Positions 1 to 8,360 of a stretch of 51,655 nt of DNA are shown here, in pieces. The notes under the pieces were generated by a model. That model ran no database searches. It worked only from the letters and a program-made list of their open reading frames with translations, and was not told the DNA's origin. The position numbers were made by a program, and so were the translations under genes. Origin of the DNA: Selenomonadales bacterium (GTDB lineage: Bacteria; Bacillota; Negativicutes; Sporomusales; UBA7701). The DNA is taken from positions 1 through 51,655 of the forward strand of contig JAHDOI010000030.1 in NCBI GenBank assembly GCA_018434945.1. The letters are read 5' to 3'. Position 1 is the stretch's first letter, and every line of letters begins with the position of its first letter.

Positions 1-172
1 GTCTTACTAACCTCGTCGCCGACTCCGCCGCGCCACCGCCAAACGAACGTCCGTGTTCGTTGTCGGTTCTCGCCGCCGTCCATGGCGGCTCGCGCGGTGT
101 CGTTTCGGCTCTCTCGCTAAGTAGCGACCGTCGCCTCACTTGAAGGGGGCGCACCCAAAGCCGGGAAAGCCG
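1..172. repeat. Partial copy of a hairpin-rich dispersed repeat
   Basis: Bases 12-98 match 15849-15935 almost base for base, and the similarity continues more weakly to a shared end (GCACCCAAAGCCG at 151-163, like the right terminal repeat at 15983-16006). The unit contains serial short palindromes such as CGAAC..GTTCG and GCCGCC..GGCGGC. The left part lies outside the window. Bases 1-9 match 15731-15739, but about 110 bp found between these blocks in the second copy is missing here. No coding potential was seen. Confidence 0.75.
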
Positions 173-210
173 GCTGCGTATATCTGTAACCATAGGTGCT
201 CCGCCGGAGG

Positions 211-473
211 CGGCGGAGAACGCAGGCGTAGCGCCGTTGAGGAGGCCGTTACGCGCCGTCGGCGAAGCTAGCCGGTAACACGAACGTACGCCCGTCCATG
301 GACGGACGGGCGAGGAGCCATCTGTCACGGACGACAGTTGGCGACGGTACGGCTGTGTCGGCGCGAGCCCTACGGCGCGTTCCGCCTTGCAGGCATTAGC
401 GATCACATCGCCGCTAAAGCGGCGTGTGCCTGCCTAGGCTGCAGCTCCGGCGCATAGCCTGCGTTCTCCGCGG
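211..473. repeat. 263-bp noncoding element bounded by 26-bp inverted repeats
   Basis: The arms at 211-236 and 448-473 are inverted repeats matching at 22 of 26 positions (shared core GGAGAACGCAGGC). Inside are further palindromes, for example GCCCGTCC..GGACGGGC near 295-316 and an arm pair GGCA..TGCC near 410-430. There is no open frame of note. It could be a MITE-like element or a structured RNA; the sequence alone does not decide. The adjoining stretch 474-590 is AT-richer and leads into the hydE promoter region. Confidence 0.6.
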
Positions 474-570
474 TCAAGACAAGGGATTAGCTATCCACAT
501 AATCATGCCCACTCCAAATAATGCCCAGCCTTTCCCGCACAAACTATAATACTCGTCCGTCAAAAATCCA

Positions 571-599
571 TAGCATTCCGATAGGAATTATTGTATAAT
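571..599 (+). promoter_or_regulatory. Possible sigma-A promoter for hydE
   Basis: A perfect -10 hexamer TATAAT lies at 594-599, 33 bases before the hydE start. The -35 position 17 bp upstream (TAGCAT) is poor. A second TATAAT lies at 545-550. Confidence 0.35.
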
Positions 600-632
600 A
601 ATAACAAATACCCCCCAAAGAGGAGGCCAGTC

Positions 633-1670
633 ATGGATATCGCCGCCCTCATCGCCAAAGCCGAAAATACCCACACCCTCGCCAAAGAAGAAATCGTCGC
701 CCTCCTCGCCGACGACGCCCATACCCAGGACCTTCTCGCCGCCGCCGACCGGGTCCGCCGCCGCTACGTCGGCGACGAAGTCCACCTGCGCGGCCTCATC
801 GAATTCTCAAACACCTGCCGCCAGAACTGCCACTACTGCGGCCTCCGCCGCGACAACAATAAAGTCGTCCGCTACCGCATGGAGCCCGCCGCCATCATCG
901 ACCTCGCCCGCAAAGCCAAGGAATACGGCTATCGCACCGTCGTCCTCCAGTCGGGCGAAGACCCCTACTACACCCCCGACATCCTCCGCCACATCATCGG
1001 CCAAATAAAAAAACTCGGCGTCGCCATCACCCTCAGCATCGGTGAAAAAAGCTGCGAAGAATACGCCGCCTACAAACAGGCCGGCGCCGACCGCTACCTC
1101 CTCCGCATCGAAACCACCGACCGCCGCCTCTACGAGGACCTCGACCCCGGCATGAGCTTCGCCAACCGTCTCCGCTGCCTCCGGGACCTCAAAACCCTCG
1201 GCTACGAAGTCGGCACCGGCTGCCTCATCGGCCTGCCCGGCCAGACCCTCGACTCCCTCGCCGACGACATCCTCTTCTTCAAAGACATGGACGCCGACAT
1301 GATCGGTGTAGGCCCCTTCATCCCCAACCCCGACACCCCGCTCGCCGCGGCCGCCGGCGGCACCTTCACATTAAGCCTCAAAGTCATGGCCATAATAAGA
1401 CTGCTCCTGCCCGACATCAACATCCCCGCCACCACCGCCATGGAAACCCTCGACAAAAACGGCCGCATCATCGCCCTCCAGAGCGGCGCCAACGTCGTCA
1501 TGCCCAATGTCACCGAAGGCGACTACCGCCGCCACTACGCCCTCTATCCCGGCAAAATCTGCGTCGGCGACACCCCGGCCCAGTGCCGCTCCTGCATCAC
1601 CGGCAAAATCACCGCCATCGGCCGCAAAATCTCCGCCGGCCACGGCTTCCGGCAAAAGAAAACCCAATAG
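633..1670 (+). CDS. hydE: [FeFe]-hydrogenase maturation radical SAM protein HydE
   Basis: HydE is a cytoplasmic radical SAM enzyme that acts with HydG and HydF to build the diiron subcluster of [FeFe]-hydrogenases. The radical SAM motif C62-x3-C66-x2-C69 is present (CRQNCHYC), followed by the family's LQSGEDP segment and a late Cys cluster ([12 protein letters not shown]) where many HydE proteins bind a second cluster. The 345-residue length is normal. The ATG at 633 was chosen because AGGAGG lies at 621-626; an in-frame start at 591 has no such site. cysK follows after 14 bases. hydF, hydG and the hydrogenase are not in the window, so the enzyme must act with partners encoded elsewhere. Confidence 0.95.
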   Translation: MDIAALIAKAENTHTLAKEEIVALLADDAHTQDLLAAADRVRRRYVGDEVHLRGLIEFSNTCRQNCHYCGLRRDNNKVVRYRMEPAAIIDLARKAKEYGYRTVVLQSGEDPYYTPDILRHIIGQIKKLGVAITLSIGEKSCEEYAAYKQAGADRYLLRIETTDRRLYEDLDPGMSFANRLRCLRDLKTLGYEVGTGCLIGLPGQTLDSLADDILFFKDMDADMIGVGPFIPNPDTPLAAAAGGTFTLSLKVMAIIRLLLPDINIPATTAMETLDKNGRIIALQSGANVVMPNVTEGDYRRHYALYPGKICVGDTPAQCRSCITGKITAIGRKISAGHGFRQKKTQ

Positions 1671-1684
1671 GGAGGTACTCCCCA

Positions 1685-2617
1685 ATGACAATCGCCCGCT
1701 CCCTCACCGACCTCATCGGCAACACCCCTCTCTTAGAGCTTAACGGCTACGCCCGCGCCGAGGGACTCAATGCCCGCATCCTCGCCAAACTCGAATACTT
1801 CAACCCCCTCGGCAGCGTCAAGGACCGCGCCGCCTTCGCCATGATAACCGCCGCCGAAGAAGCCGGCCTCATAAACAAAGACACCCTCATCGTCGAACCC
1901 ACCAGCGGCAACACCGGCGTCGGCCTCGCCTTCGTCGCCGCCGCCCGCGGCTACAAAATCGTCCTCACCATGCCCGAAACCATGAGCCAGGAACGGCGCA
2001 GCCTCCTCAAAGCCCTCGGCGCCGAGCTCGTCCTCACCCCCGGCCCCGAAGGCATGAAAGGGGCCATCAAAAAAGCCGGGGAAATCGTCGCCGCCACCCC
2101 CAACGCCTACATGCCCCAGCAGTTCGAAAACCCCGCCAACCCCGCCGTCCACCGCCGCACCACCGCCGAAGAAATCTGGCGCGACACCGGCGGCAAAGTC
2201 GACATCTTCGTGGCCGGCGTCGGCACCGGCGGCACCATCACCGGCGTCGGCGGCGTCCTCAAACAGCGCAACCCCGCCATCCGCGTCATCGCCGTCGAGC
2301 CTTACGACTCGCCCGTCCTCTCCGGCGGCCAGCCCGGCCCCCACAAAATCCAGGGCATCGGCGCCGGCTTCGCCCCCAAAATCCTCGACATCGCCGTCAT
2401 CGACGCCGTCGCCACCGTCAAAGCCGACGACGCCTTCCGCACCGCCCGCGCCCTCGCCGGCAGCGAAGGCCTCCTCGTCGGCATATCGAGCGGCGCCGCC
2501 GCCTTCGCCGCCGCCGAACTCGCCCGCCGCCCCGAAAACGAAGGCAAAACCATCGTCGTCATCCTCCCCGACACCGGCGAACGCTACCTGTCAACCGACC
2601 TGTTCGCCCAAAACTAA
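1685..2617 (+). CDS. cysK: Cysteine synthase A (O-acetylserine sulfhydrylase)
   Basis: This is a PLP-dependent beta-replacement enzyme that makes L-cysteine from O-acetylserine and sulfide. The PLP lysine is K46 in [11 protein letters not shown]. The substrate-binding PTSGNTG loop and the phosphate-binding [12 protein letters not shown] loop are intact. The 310-residue length is typical. The start at 1685 is preceded by GGGAGG; a longer frame running back into hydE has no ribosome site. It lies 14 bases behind hydE and before a strong terminator, so the two genes probably share a transcript. Cysteine could serve the iron-sulfur demand of hydrogenase assembly, but that link is inference. Confidence 0.95.
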   Translation: MTIARSLTDLIGNTPLLELNGYARAEGLNARILAKLEYFNPLGSVKDRAAFAMITAAEEAGLINKDTLIVEPTSGNTGVGLAFVAAARGYKIVLTMPETMSQERRSLLKALGAELVLTPGPEGMKGAIKKAGEIVAATPNAYMPQQFENPANPAVHRRTTAEEIWRDTGGKVDIFVAGVGTGGTITGVGGVLKQRNPAIRVIAVEPYDSPVLSGGQPGPHKIQGIGAGFAPKILDIAVIDAVATVKADDAFRTARALAGSEGLLVGISSGAAAFAAAELARRPENEGKTIVVILPDTGERYLSTDLFAQN

Positions 2618-2631
2618 ACTCAGCCGCATAC

Positions 2632-2660
2632 GGCCCGCGCTCTACGGCGCGGGCCTTTCC
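2632..2660 (+). terminator. Rho-independent terminator after cysK
   Basis: A perfect 9-bp stem, GGCCCGCGC (2632-2640) with GCGCGGGCC (2647-2655), is followed by TTTCCGTT. It closes the hydE-cysK unit. Confidence 0.8.
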
Positions 2661-2758
2661 GTTCCCGGCAGGATATTCCGCCGCCCGTCTGGAAGTAATA
2701 CGACCGACAACTATCGACACTGCCCGCGGGCCGGTCGGAGTTCAAGGAGCCTTTCAAC

Positions 2759-3961
2759 ATGACAATACCGATCACCGGCCCCCTGTGGTCCAAAAACTTC
2801 ATCGCCCTCGCCCTCTCCAACGCCCTGCTCTTTTCGGGCTTCCACCTCACCATGCCCGTCCTGCCCATCTTCATCGCCGATTTCGGCGGTTCGGACAGCC
2901 AGATCGGCCTGGTCATGGGCAGCTTCACCTTCTCGGCCGTCGCCGTCCGCCTGTTCACCGACGCCGGCATCAGCCGTCTGGGGAAAAAGCGCTTCCTGCT
3001 CATCGGCATGTTCGTCAGCGTGCTGTCGGCCGGGGTTTACTACTGGGCCGACACCGTCGGGCTCGCCGTCGTCGTCCGTCTGTTCCACGGCCTCGGCTTC
3101 GGCATCGCCACCACCATGTACGCCACCCTCGCCGTCGACATCATCCCCGCCGCCCGCCGCGGCGAAGGCCTCGGCTACTTCGGGCTGGGCAGCACCGTAT
3201 CCCTGGCCGTCTCACCGGCGCTCGGCGTCTGGCTGGCCGCCGACCTCGGCTATGGGGCCCTGTTCGCCGCCGCCGTCGCCGGCCAGCTCATCGCCGTCCT
3301 GGCGATGGGCGCTTTCCCCTCGCCCCCGGCCGTTCCCGCCGGCGCCGCCCGGGCAATCGGCGACATCTCGCTCCTCGACCGCCTGATGGAGAGGAAAGCC
3401 GCTTTCCCCGCCCTCCTCTGCCTTATGACCGGCGCAGCCGCCGGCGGCGTCATCGGCTTCGTCACCCTTCTCGCCAAAAGCGCCGGCCTCACCACCGTCG
3501 GCTACTTCTTCACCGTCTCCACCCTGTTCGTCTTCCTTGCGCGCCTCTTCGTCGGCCGCATCTTCGACCGCAGAGGCCCCGCCCTGGTTATCATCCCCGG
3601 CGCCATCTGCCTTGGTATCGGCCAGCTCGTCCTCGCCCACACAGCCTCCACCCCCGTCCTGCTAACCGCCGCCGCCTTTCACGGCCTGGGCTTAGGCATC
3701 CTTTTCCCCTCCCTGCAGGCCTGGATGGTCGGCCTCGTTCCCCCCGAGCGCCGGGCCGCCGTCAACGCCACCTACTACAACTTCATCGACAGCGGCATCG
3801 GCGGCGGCGTCATCCTCCTCGGCTTCGTCGCCGAAGCCGCGGGCTACTCCGCCGTATACCTCGCCGCCGCCGCCGTCATGGTCCTCTTCATCGCCGTCTA
3901 CGCCGGCTACTTGGTACGCGGCCGCCCGCCCGCTACGGGCAAGGTTAATCCCGGCGGATAA
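2759..3961 (+). CDS. MFS family transporter
   Basis: A 400-residue polytopic membrane protein with about 12 hydrophobic segments in two halves. After the second helix it has a loop of the type RLFTDAGISRLGKKR, a variant of the MFS loop-2/3 motif (usually GxLaDrxGrkr). The second half carries RLFVGRIFDRRG in the equivalent place. This matches major facilitator drug or metabolite exporters of the YfcJ/YwoG kind, but the substrate cannot be read from sequence. The start has AAGGAG nine bases upstream. It stands alone between two terminators, and its 3' end faces the His/Cys-rich gene on the other strand. Confidence 0.85.
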   Translation: MTIPITGPLWSKNFIALALSNALLFSGFHLTMPVLPIFIADFGGSDSQIGLVMGSFTFSAVAVRLFTDAGISRLGKKRFLLIGMFVSVLSAGVYYWADTVGLAVVVRLFHGLGFGIATTMYATLAVDIIPAARRGEGLGYFGLGSTVSLAVSPALGVWLAADLGYGALFAAAVAGQLIAVLAMGAFPSPPAVPAGAARAIGDISLLDRLMERKAAFPALLCLMTGAAAGGVIGFVTLLAKSAGLTTVGYFFTVSTLFVFLARLFVGRIFDRRGPALVIIPGAICLGIGQLVLAHTASTPVLLTAAAFHGLGLGILFPSLQAWMVGLVPPERRAAVNATYYNFIDSGIGGGVILLGFVAEAAGYSAVYLAAAAVMVLFIAVYAGYLVRGRPPATGKVNPGG

Positions 3962-3990
3962 ACATAATACACAAAACATGGCCCTAAAAC

Positions 3991-4018
3991 CAAGGAGGCA
4001 GGATTATCTGCCTCCTTG
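3991..4018. terminator. Bidirectional terminator
   Basis: An 11-bp perfect stem (CAAGGAGGCAG with CTGCCTCCTTG, loop GATTAT) lies between two convergent genes. On the minus strand it runs into GTTTTAG, serving the His/Cys-rich gene. On the plus strand it follows the MFS gene. Confidence 0.75.
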
Positions 4019-4038
4019 CCGTTTCCCGGCGAAATCCC

Positions 4039-4422
4039 CTAGCGATAATGATGGCAATCGTGGTGGCGCATGCAGCGCTCGAAACAGTGGCGGTGGTTAT
4101 CGTGGTGGCCGCGGTGGTGCCGGCACTGCTCCATGCAGTTATGGCGCACCCGCTCGCAGCGCTGGCGGTGGTGGCGGTCCCGGTCGTGGTCGCGGTAAAG
4201 GCCCTCCAGGTCTGCTTCCCCTGGCTCGGCGGCAACGAATTCGAAATTCTCGTTGACGCCTGCGAAATCGACGCACTTGGCCATCGTATCAGACTCCACG
4301 GCCGGTCTTAAATTCCCGCTCGCCGGCGCCGCCATAACCGCCGCAGGACTCATGAGAAAAGTAACCGTCAGAACCAGCGCCAGACACAACCCTCTTATCA
4401 TCCGTGCTGAAACCATCCACAT
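4039..4422 (-). CDS. Small secreted His/Cys-rich protein, probable metal binder
   Basis: 127 residues. An N-terminal signal peptide (hydrophobic stretch about residues 9-31, ending PAAVMAAPAS) is followed by a short linker. The last roughly 50 residues hold about 14 His and 6 Cys, in C-x3-C pairs and HH doublets. That composition suggests envelope metal binding (Ni, Cu, Zn or Co), but no named family was recognised. The start at 4422 has AAAGGCGG seven bases upstream; a second ATG at 4401 is possible. The C-terminal Arg/His tail is compositionally simple, so homology searches may be misleading. It converges on the MFS transporter. Confidence 0.65.
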   Translation of the reverse strand: MWMVSARMIRGLCLALVLTVTFLMSPAAVMAAPASGNLRPAVESDTMAKCVDFAGVNENFEFVAAEPGEADLEGLYRDHDRDRHHRQRCERVRHNCMEQCRHHRGHHDNHRHCFERCMRHHDCHHYR

Positions 4423-4579
4423 CGACCGCCTTTCGGTGTTTTTCTTATTATATGCGGCCGCTGCGCCGGGATTGACCGCGGGTTATGCGCCCCGGACCCT
4501 GGTTGCGGCGAATTTTTTCGCTATCTGCGCGTATACATTCTACATACCCGCAGAAGCGGGACGAGGGGAGGAGAAGCCT

Positions 4580-5839
4580 GTGTGGAAAAAACGCCTGGTG
4601 GCATGCTTGCTGCTGGCGTTGGCATTGACCCTGCCAACCGCGGCCGGGGCGGCCGGAAAAGACGATGCCTTACTTGCGGCAGTCAGGCACAGTGACATGA
4701 CGGCGGCGGAAAAATTGCTGGCCGGCGGGGCGGCGGTAGACACCCGCGACGTATGGGGCAAGTCGCCACTCATCATCGCCGCCGCCAGGGCCGACATCGC
4801 CATGACCCAGACACTCCTCGCCCACGGGGCCGGCATCGACGCCCGCGACAACTGGCAGCGCACGCCGCTCATCGTGGCCGTCCAGGCCGGCAGCACCTGG
4901 CTGACCGATATCCTCATCCACCGCGGCGCCGATGTCAACCTTCAGGCCGCCAACGGCATAACCGCCCTGATCGCGGCGGCCCAGCGCGGCAACGTCGCCG
5001 GCGCCGCCATGCTGATCGCCGCAGGGGCGGCCGTCGATCACCGGGACATCATGGGCTGGACGCCGCTCATGTGGGCGGCGCGGCGCGGCGACCGCGAAAT
5101 GATCCTCCTGCTGCTGGATTCCGGTGCCGACGCGAACACCGCCGACCGGGACGGGCGCACCGTAATCGACCAGGCTGCCGACAGCGGCTACCCCCCGCAC
5201 CTGATCGAACTGCTCCGCGCCAACGGGGCCCTTCCGGCGGGCGAACTGACGATCGGCGACTACGGCGAACCCGTCCGCGGTTCCAGGTGCGCCGCGGAGT
5301 ACCGGCCGGTTATCGCCGGCTCCGCCGTCAAAGGCCCGCCGTCAGCCCCGGTCACGATCTTCGAATACACCGACTTTCAATGCCCCTACTGCCGGTCGGC
5401 GGCGGAAATCGTCGACGAAGTTCTCGCCAAATACCGCGGCAGCGTAAAACTGGTCCTCAAACACTGCCCGCTGGAATCTCACCTCATGGCTCTGCCCGCG
5501 GCCCGCTACTTCGAAGCCCTCCGCCGGCAGGACGAGGATTTGGCCTGGCGATTCTACCGGCGCATATTCGCCAGACAGGACAGACTGAAAGAAGGCGAAT
5601 CCTTCCTCCGCCAAACCGCCGCGGAACTGGGGGCGGACCTGTCCGGGCTCGACGCGGCCCTGACATCTCCCGCCGTCGACCGGCAGATTGCCGCCGATAT
5701 AAGGGAAGCGGACGACTTCGGCCTTGACGGCGTCCCCATCTTCATCGTCGACGGCCGGCTTATCGACGGCGCCCACCCCAAGGAAACCTTCGCCGCCGTC
5801 ATCGACCGGCTCCTCGCCGGCGGGGACCGGCTCCCCTGA
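4580..5839 (+). CDS. Secreted ankyrin-repeat protein fused to a DsbA-like thiol oxidoreductase
   Basis: 419 residues from a GTG at 4580 with GGGGAGGAG six bases upstream; the frame is open further back but without a start site. Order: signal peptide (1-25), about five ankyrin repeats (roughly 28-220, recurrent TPLxxAAxxG and GAxVxxxD elements), then a thioredoxin-fold domain (about 245-415) with C268-P-Y-C271 as redox pair and a cis-proline in GVPIF (P386). The domain most resembles DsbA-like proteins with a TDFQCPYC motif. It should act outside the cytoplasmic membrane, the ankyrin part perhaps choosing the client protein. An additional Cys (C296) is present. Terminator at 5856. Confidence 0.85.
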   Translation: MWKKRLVACLLLALALTLPTAAGAAGKDDALLAAVRHSDMTAAEKLLAGGAAVDTRDVWGKSPLIIAAARADIAMTQTLLAHGAGIDARDNWQRTPLIVAVQAGSTWLTDILIHRGADVNLQAANGITALIAAAQRGNVAGAAMLIAAGAAVDHRDIMGWTPLMWAARRGDREMILLLLDSGADANTADRDGRTVIDQAADSGYPPHLIELLRANGALPAGELTIGDYGEPVRGSRCAAEYRPVIAGSAVKGPPSAPVTIFEYTDFQCPYCRSAAEIVDEVLAKYRGSVKLVLKHCPLESHLMALPAARYFEALRRQDEDLAWRFYRRIFARQDRLKEGESFLRQTAAELGADLSGLDAALTSPAVDRQIAADIREADDFGLDGVPIFIVDGRLIDGAHPKETFAAVIDRLLAGGDRLP

Positions 5840-5855
5840 AGCTGCTTCCGGCCGT

Positions 5856-5882
5856 GCCGCCGCCATTACGGCGGTTTTTTTT
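5856..5882 (+). terminator. Rho-independent terminator
   Basis: Stem CCGCCG (5857-5862) with CGGCGG (5869-5874), loop CCATTA, followed by eight T. It ends the ankyrin-DsbA transcript. Confidence 0.75.
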
Positions 5883-5959
5883 GCCTCTTGTCCTATTTTT
5901 TTCTCATAACACGCCAGTCCGGCGCGTAGACTTGTACGGAAAAAACATGGAGGTGAATC

Positions 5960-6538
5960 ATGAAAAAAATCCTGCTTCTTATGGCCGCGGTGCTGCTCCT
6001 GGCAGGCGCACCCGTCTGCGCCAGCCCGCTGGAAGACTTCTCCTCCGGGCGTCTGGCCGTCGACCTCAACTGGAAACCCTACTCCTACTCCGGCGGTAAC
6101 GCCGGCGAATTCGGCGTCACCGCCGGGCTCGGCGGCAACTGGGCCCTCGCCTTCCGGCAGATAAACCTCGACACCGACGGCCATACACGCGACTACCGGG
6201 TGCAAAACCGGGAAATAAACCTCATCCGCAAACTCGGCGACGGTCTCCAGCTTTACGTCGGCCACTCCCGCACGGGCGGCGGCGCCGGGCTAGCCGCCAA
6301 GAATGTCGTCCAGGCAGGCGTCATCGCCGCCCGCAAGCTTGGCGACCGCTTCACCCTCTACACCATCCTCGGTGGCGGCAAAAACGTCGCCAACGTCGAA
6401 TTCGGTCTCTCCTACCGGCTCAACCCCCACCTCGAGCTGACCTCCACCTACCGCCACCTCACCGTCGAAAAAATAGGGGAGGGGGCCTCACGCCACAACT
6501 ACCGCGGCTTCGGCCTAGGCTTAACCTGGAAAATCTAG
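5960..6538 (+). CDS. Putative outer-membrane beta-barrel protein
   Basis: 192 residues. A clear signal peptide (residues 1-22, ending PVCAS) is followed by alternating hydrophobic/polar strands rich in Gly, Tyr and Trp, with a last strand GFGLGLTWKI ending in a hydrophobic residue as outer-membrane barrels do. The size suits a small 8-strand barrel. Function unknown: no catalytic motif was seen. GGAGGTG lies six bases before the ATG. It stands alone between a terminator and an inverted-repeat element. The protein supports a two-membrane envelope for the host. Confidence 0.65.
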   Translation: MKKILLLMAAVLLLAGAPVCASPLEDFSSGRLAVDLNWKPYSYSGGNAGEFGVTAGLGGNWALAFRQINLDTDGHTRDYRVQNREINLIRKLGDGLQLYVGHSRTGGGAGLAAKNVVQAGVIAARKLGDRFTLYTILGGGKNVANVEFGLSYRLNPHLELTSTYRHLTVEKIGEGASRHNYRGFGLGLTWKI

Positions 6539-6551
6539 GCGGGCGTTGATA

Positions 6552-6648
6552 AGCCCCCATCTACGGCGTTGCGATTCGTTTGCTTGCTAGCGTACGTGCC
6601 GAGTACGCGTTGCTGCGCAAACCTCATCGCGCCTTGTACCTGGGGGCT
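6552..6648. repeat. Imperfect long inverted repeat in an intergenic gap
   Basis: The outer arms AGCCCCCA..GTTTGC (6552-6583) and GCAAAC..TGGGGGCT (6617-6648) pair imperfectly over about 32 bases, around an inner CGTAC..GTACG palindrome. It lies 14 bases past the barrel gene. It may act as a terminator-like structure or be a dispersed palindromic unit. The remainder, 6649-6780, shows no gene. Confidence 0.5.
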
Positions 6649-6780
6649 TCTGAACGTCCGCTCGCCGATAGGTTCGCACTTCTGAACGGCTGCGGCAACT
6701 CAAACATTTCCCTTTTCCCGACAAAAATTATCCTATTTCCCGGGCAATCATCACCGCTCGTACCCGATAAATCGGCCTTT

Positions 6781-7500
6781 TCACGGCTTCACGCCCAACA
6801 TGGTCAGCGCGTCTGGCCCCAGCACCCCGTTCTCCTCCAGGCCGCGGTCCCGCTGGAACCTCTTCACCGCCTCCTCGGTCACCAGGCCGTAGATACCGTC
6901 CGCCCGGCTTTCCAGATACCCCAGCTCCTTCAGCTTCAGCTGCGCCAGCACCACATCCGGCCCCACCGACTGATACTTCAGCACCCGGTTCACCCTTGTC
7001 CGGCCCCCCTCGATCACCACCGGCGTCCCGATCCGCACCCACTCGAACAGCTCCTCCACATCCCGGTTACGCATCCTTATGCACCCGTGGCTCGCGAAAC
7101 TGCCGATCGACCACGGCTTATTCGTCCCGTGGATGCCGAACGTCCCCCACGGCACATTCAGCCCCATCCAGCGCGTCCCAAACCCCGTCCCCCAGTTGTA
7201 ATCCTTCCACACCACCTTCCACTCCCCGAACGGCGTCGGCGTCCTGCTCTTCCCCACCGCCACGCGGTAAGTCTTATGCAGCACACCGTCGTCATACACC
7301 TCCAGCGTCCTTTTCACCACATTGATCTTCAGGCTCACCGCCCCCTCGGGCGGGCTCGCCGGCTGTCCCGGCGCCGCCGCCAGCTCCAGCTCGTCGGCAT
7401 AATCCACCGCCGCGAAGCCCGCCGCCAGCACCGCCAGCACCAGCCCGGCGACTGCCAAGTACAGCGGCCGCCGCCGCCACACTCCGCTCAACCTCATCAT
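6781..7500 (-). CDS. L,D-transpeptidase (YkuD) with peptidoglycan-binding domain
   Basis: 239 residues. An N-terminal membrane anchor (about 12-31) is followed by a YkuD catalytic domain (about 53-165) with the signature HGTNKPWSIGSFASHGCIRM, whose Cys is the nucleophile, and a C-terminal PG_binding_1 domain (about 175-238, LKELGYLESRADGIYG). It should form 3-3 peptide crosslinks, or attach proteins, in the cell wall outside the membrane. GGAGGTGG precedes the ATG-ATG start. It lies 12 bases downstream of the C26 peptidase gene on the same strand, so co-transcription is likely. Confidence 0.92.
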   Translation of the reverse strand: MMRLSGVWRRRPLYLAVAGLVLAVLAAGFAAVDYADELELAAAPGQPASPPEGAVSLKINVVKRTLEVYDDGVLHKTYRVAVGKSRTPTPFGEWKVVWKDYNWGTGFGTRWMGLNVPWGTFGIHGTNKPWSIGSFASHGCIRMRNRDVEELFEWVRIGTPVVIEGGRTRVNRVLKYQSVGPDVVLAQLKLKELGYLESRADGIYGLVTEEAVKRFQRDRGLEENGVLGPDALTMLGVKP

Positions 7501-7512
7501 TCCACCTCCATC

Positions 7513-8223
7513 TTAGCCGCGGCCGGCGGCCGTATTCACCAGCCAGCGAAACAGCTCCAGCATCACCGGCTGGCTGGCGAGCATATCCTCCGGGTGCCAC
7601 TGCACCGCCAGCAGCAAACCAGCCGCATCCTCCAGCGCCTCCGCCACGCCGTCGGCCGTCCGGCCGCACACCGTCAGGCCCGGCGCCACCATATCCGCCG
7701 CCTGGCGGTGGAAACTGTTCGTCCGCACATTATCCCGCCGCAGCACGCGGTGGAGCAGTGTCCCCGCCCTCACCGCCACCGTATGGCCCGCCACCTCGCC
7801 GCGGCTCTCCTGCCAATGCTGCAGCCCGCCCGGCCGGCCCCGCAGATCCTGAAGCAGCGTTCCCCCCAGCGCCACGGTCGCCGCCTGCAGCCCCCGGCAT
7901 ATCCCCAGCACTGGTCTGCCTAAAGCCCCCGCCGTCGTCACCAGCGCCAGCTCATACTCGTCCCGTTCCGGCCATACCCGCCCCAGGCCGGGCAGCGGCT
8001 CCGCCCCGTACAGCCAGGGATCGACATCCCCGCCCCCGGTCAGCACCACCCCGTCCACCACCGCCAGATGGCGGCCCGCCTGCTCCGCGCCGCCCGTAAA
8101 AGGCAGCACCACCGGGCAGCCGCCGGCCAGGGCCACCGCCCGCACATACGCCGCGCCCGCGAACAGCCGCTCCTCTCCGTCGGGCCAGATGCTTGCCGCG
8201 ATACCGATAACCGGCTTATTCAC
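7513..8223 (-). CDS. Gamma-glutamyl-gamma-aminobutyrate hydrolase family protein (peptidase C26)
   Basis: A class I glutamine amidotransferase-fold hydrolase of the PuuD/C26 group, which cleaves gamma-glutamyl amides. The nucleophile Cys lies in LGICRGLQ, the His-Glu pair in VQWHPED, and the oxyanion region in LTGGGDVDP. Start choice: GTG at 8223 is eight bases from GGAGG; ATG at 8229 is only two bases from it, and a TTG at 8241 lies upstream of the site. About 236 residues, normal for the family. Substrate is not fixed by sequence: gamma-Glu-GABA, polyglutamate and gamma-glutamyl peptides are all possible. The L,D-transpeptidase neighbour makes wall-peptide turnover an option. Confidence 0.85.
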   Translation of the reverse strand: MNKPVIGIAASIWPDGEERLFAGAAYVRAVALAGGCPVVLPFTGGAEQAGRHLAVVDGVVLTGGGDVDPWLYGAEPLPGLGRVWPERDEYELALVTTAGALGRPVLGICRGLQAATVALGGTLLQDLRGRPGGLQHWQESRGEVAGHTVAVRAGTLLHRVLRRDNVRTNSFHRQAADMVAPGLTVCGRTADGVAEALEDAAGLLLAVQWHPEDMLASQPVMLELFRWLVNTAAGRG

Positions 8224-8327
8224 CGTCATCCCCTCCGTCAACTTACCACGCCCCCAAACCGGCTGCTAAAATATATGCCAGGGTAGCGGCAAACTTCCCT
8301 GCAGACATGCCGCCGCCTTTACGGCAA

Positions 8328-8360
8328 AAAGATAACCGGCCGCTAAGGCCGGTTATCTTT
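8328..8360. terminator. Strong terminator between two minus-strand genes
   Basis: A perfect 14-bp stem (AAAGATAACCGGCC with GGCCGGTTATCTTT, loop GCTAA) directly follows the stop of the ABM gene. It has A/T tracts on both sides, so it may work in either direction. Confidence 0.8.

Noticed and set aside
1..480. Possible rRNA or tRNA fragments in the left-edge structured DNA
   Set aside because: No conserved rRNA segments or tRNA cloverleaf and CCA/TTC landmarks were found. The palindromes are explained by two repeat families.
4503..4537. Promoter TTGCGG / TATACA upstream of the ankyrin-DsbA gene
   Set aside because: The gap between the two hexamers is 23 bp, too long for a sigma-A promoter.
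6580..7923. 447-residue open frame on the plus strand
   Set aside because: It runs antisense to the L,D-transpeptidase and C26 peptidase genes, both of which have catalytic motifs. The translation is His/Pro/Arg-rich noise.
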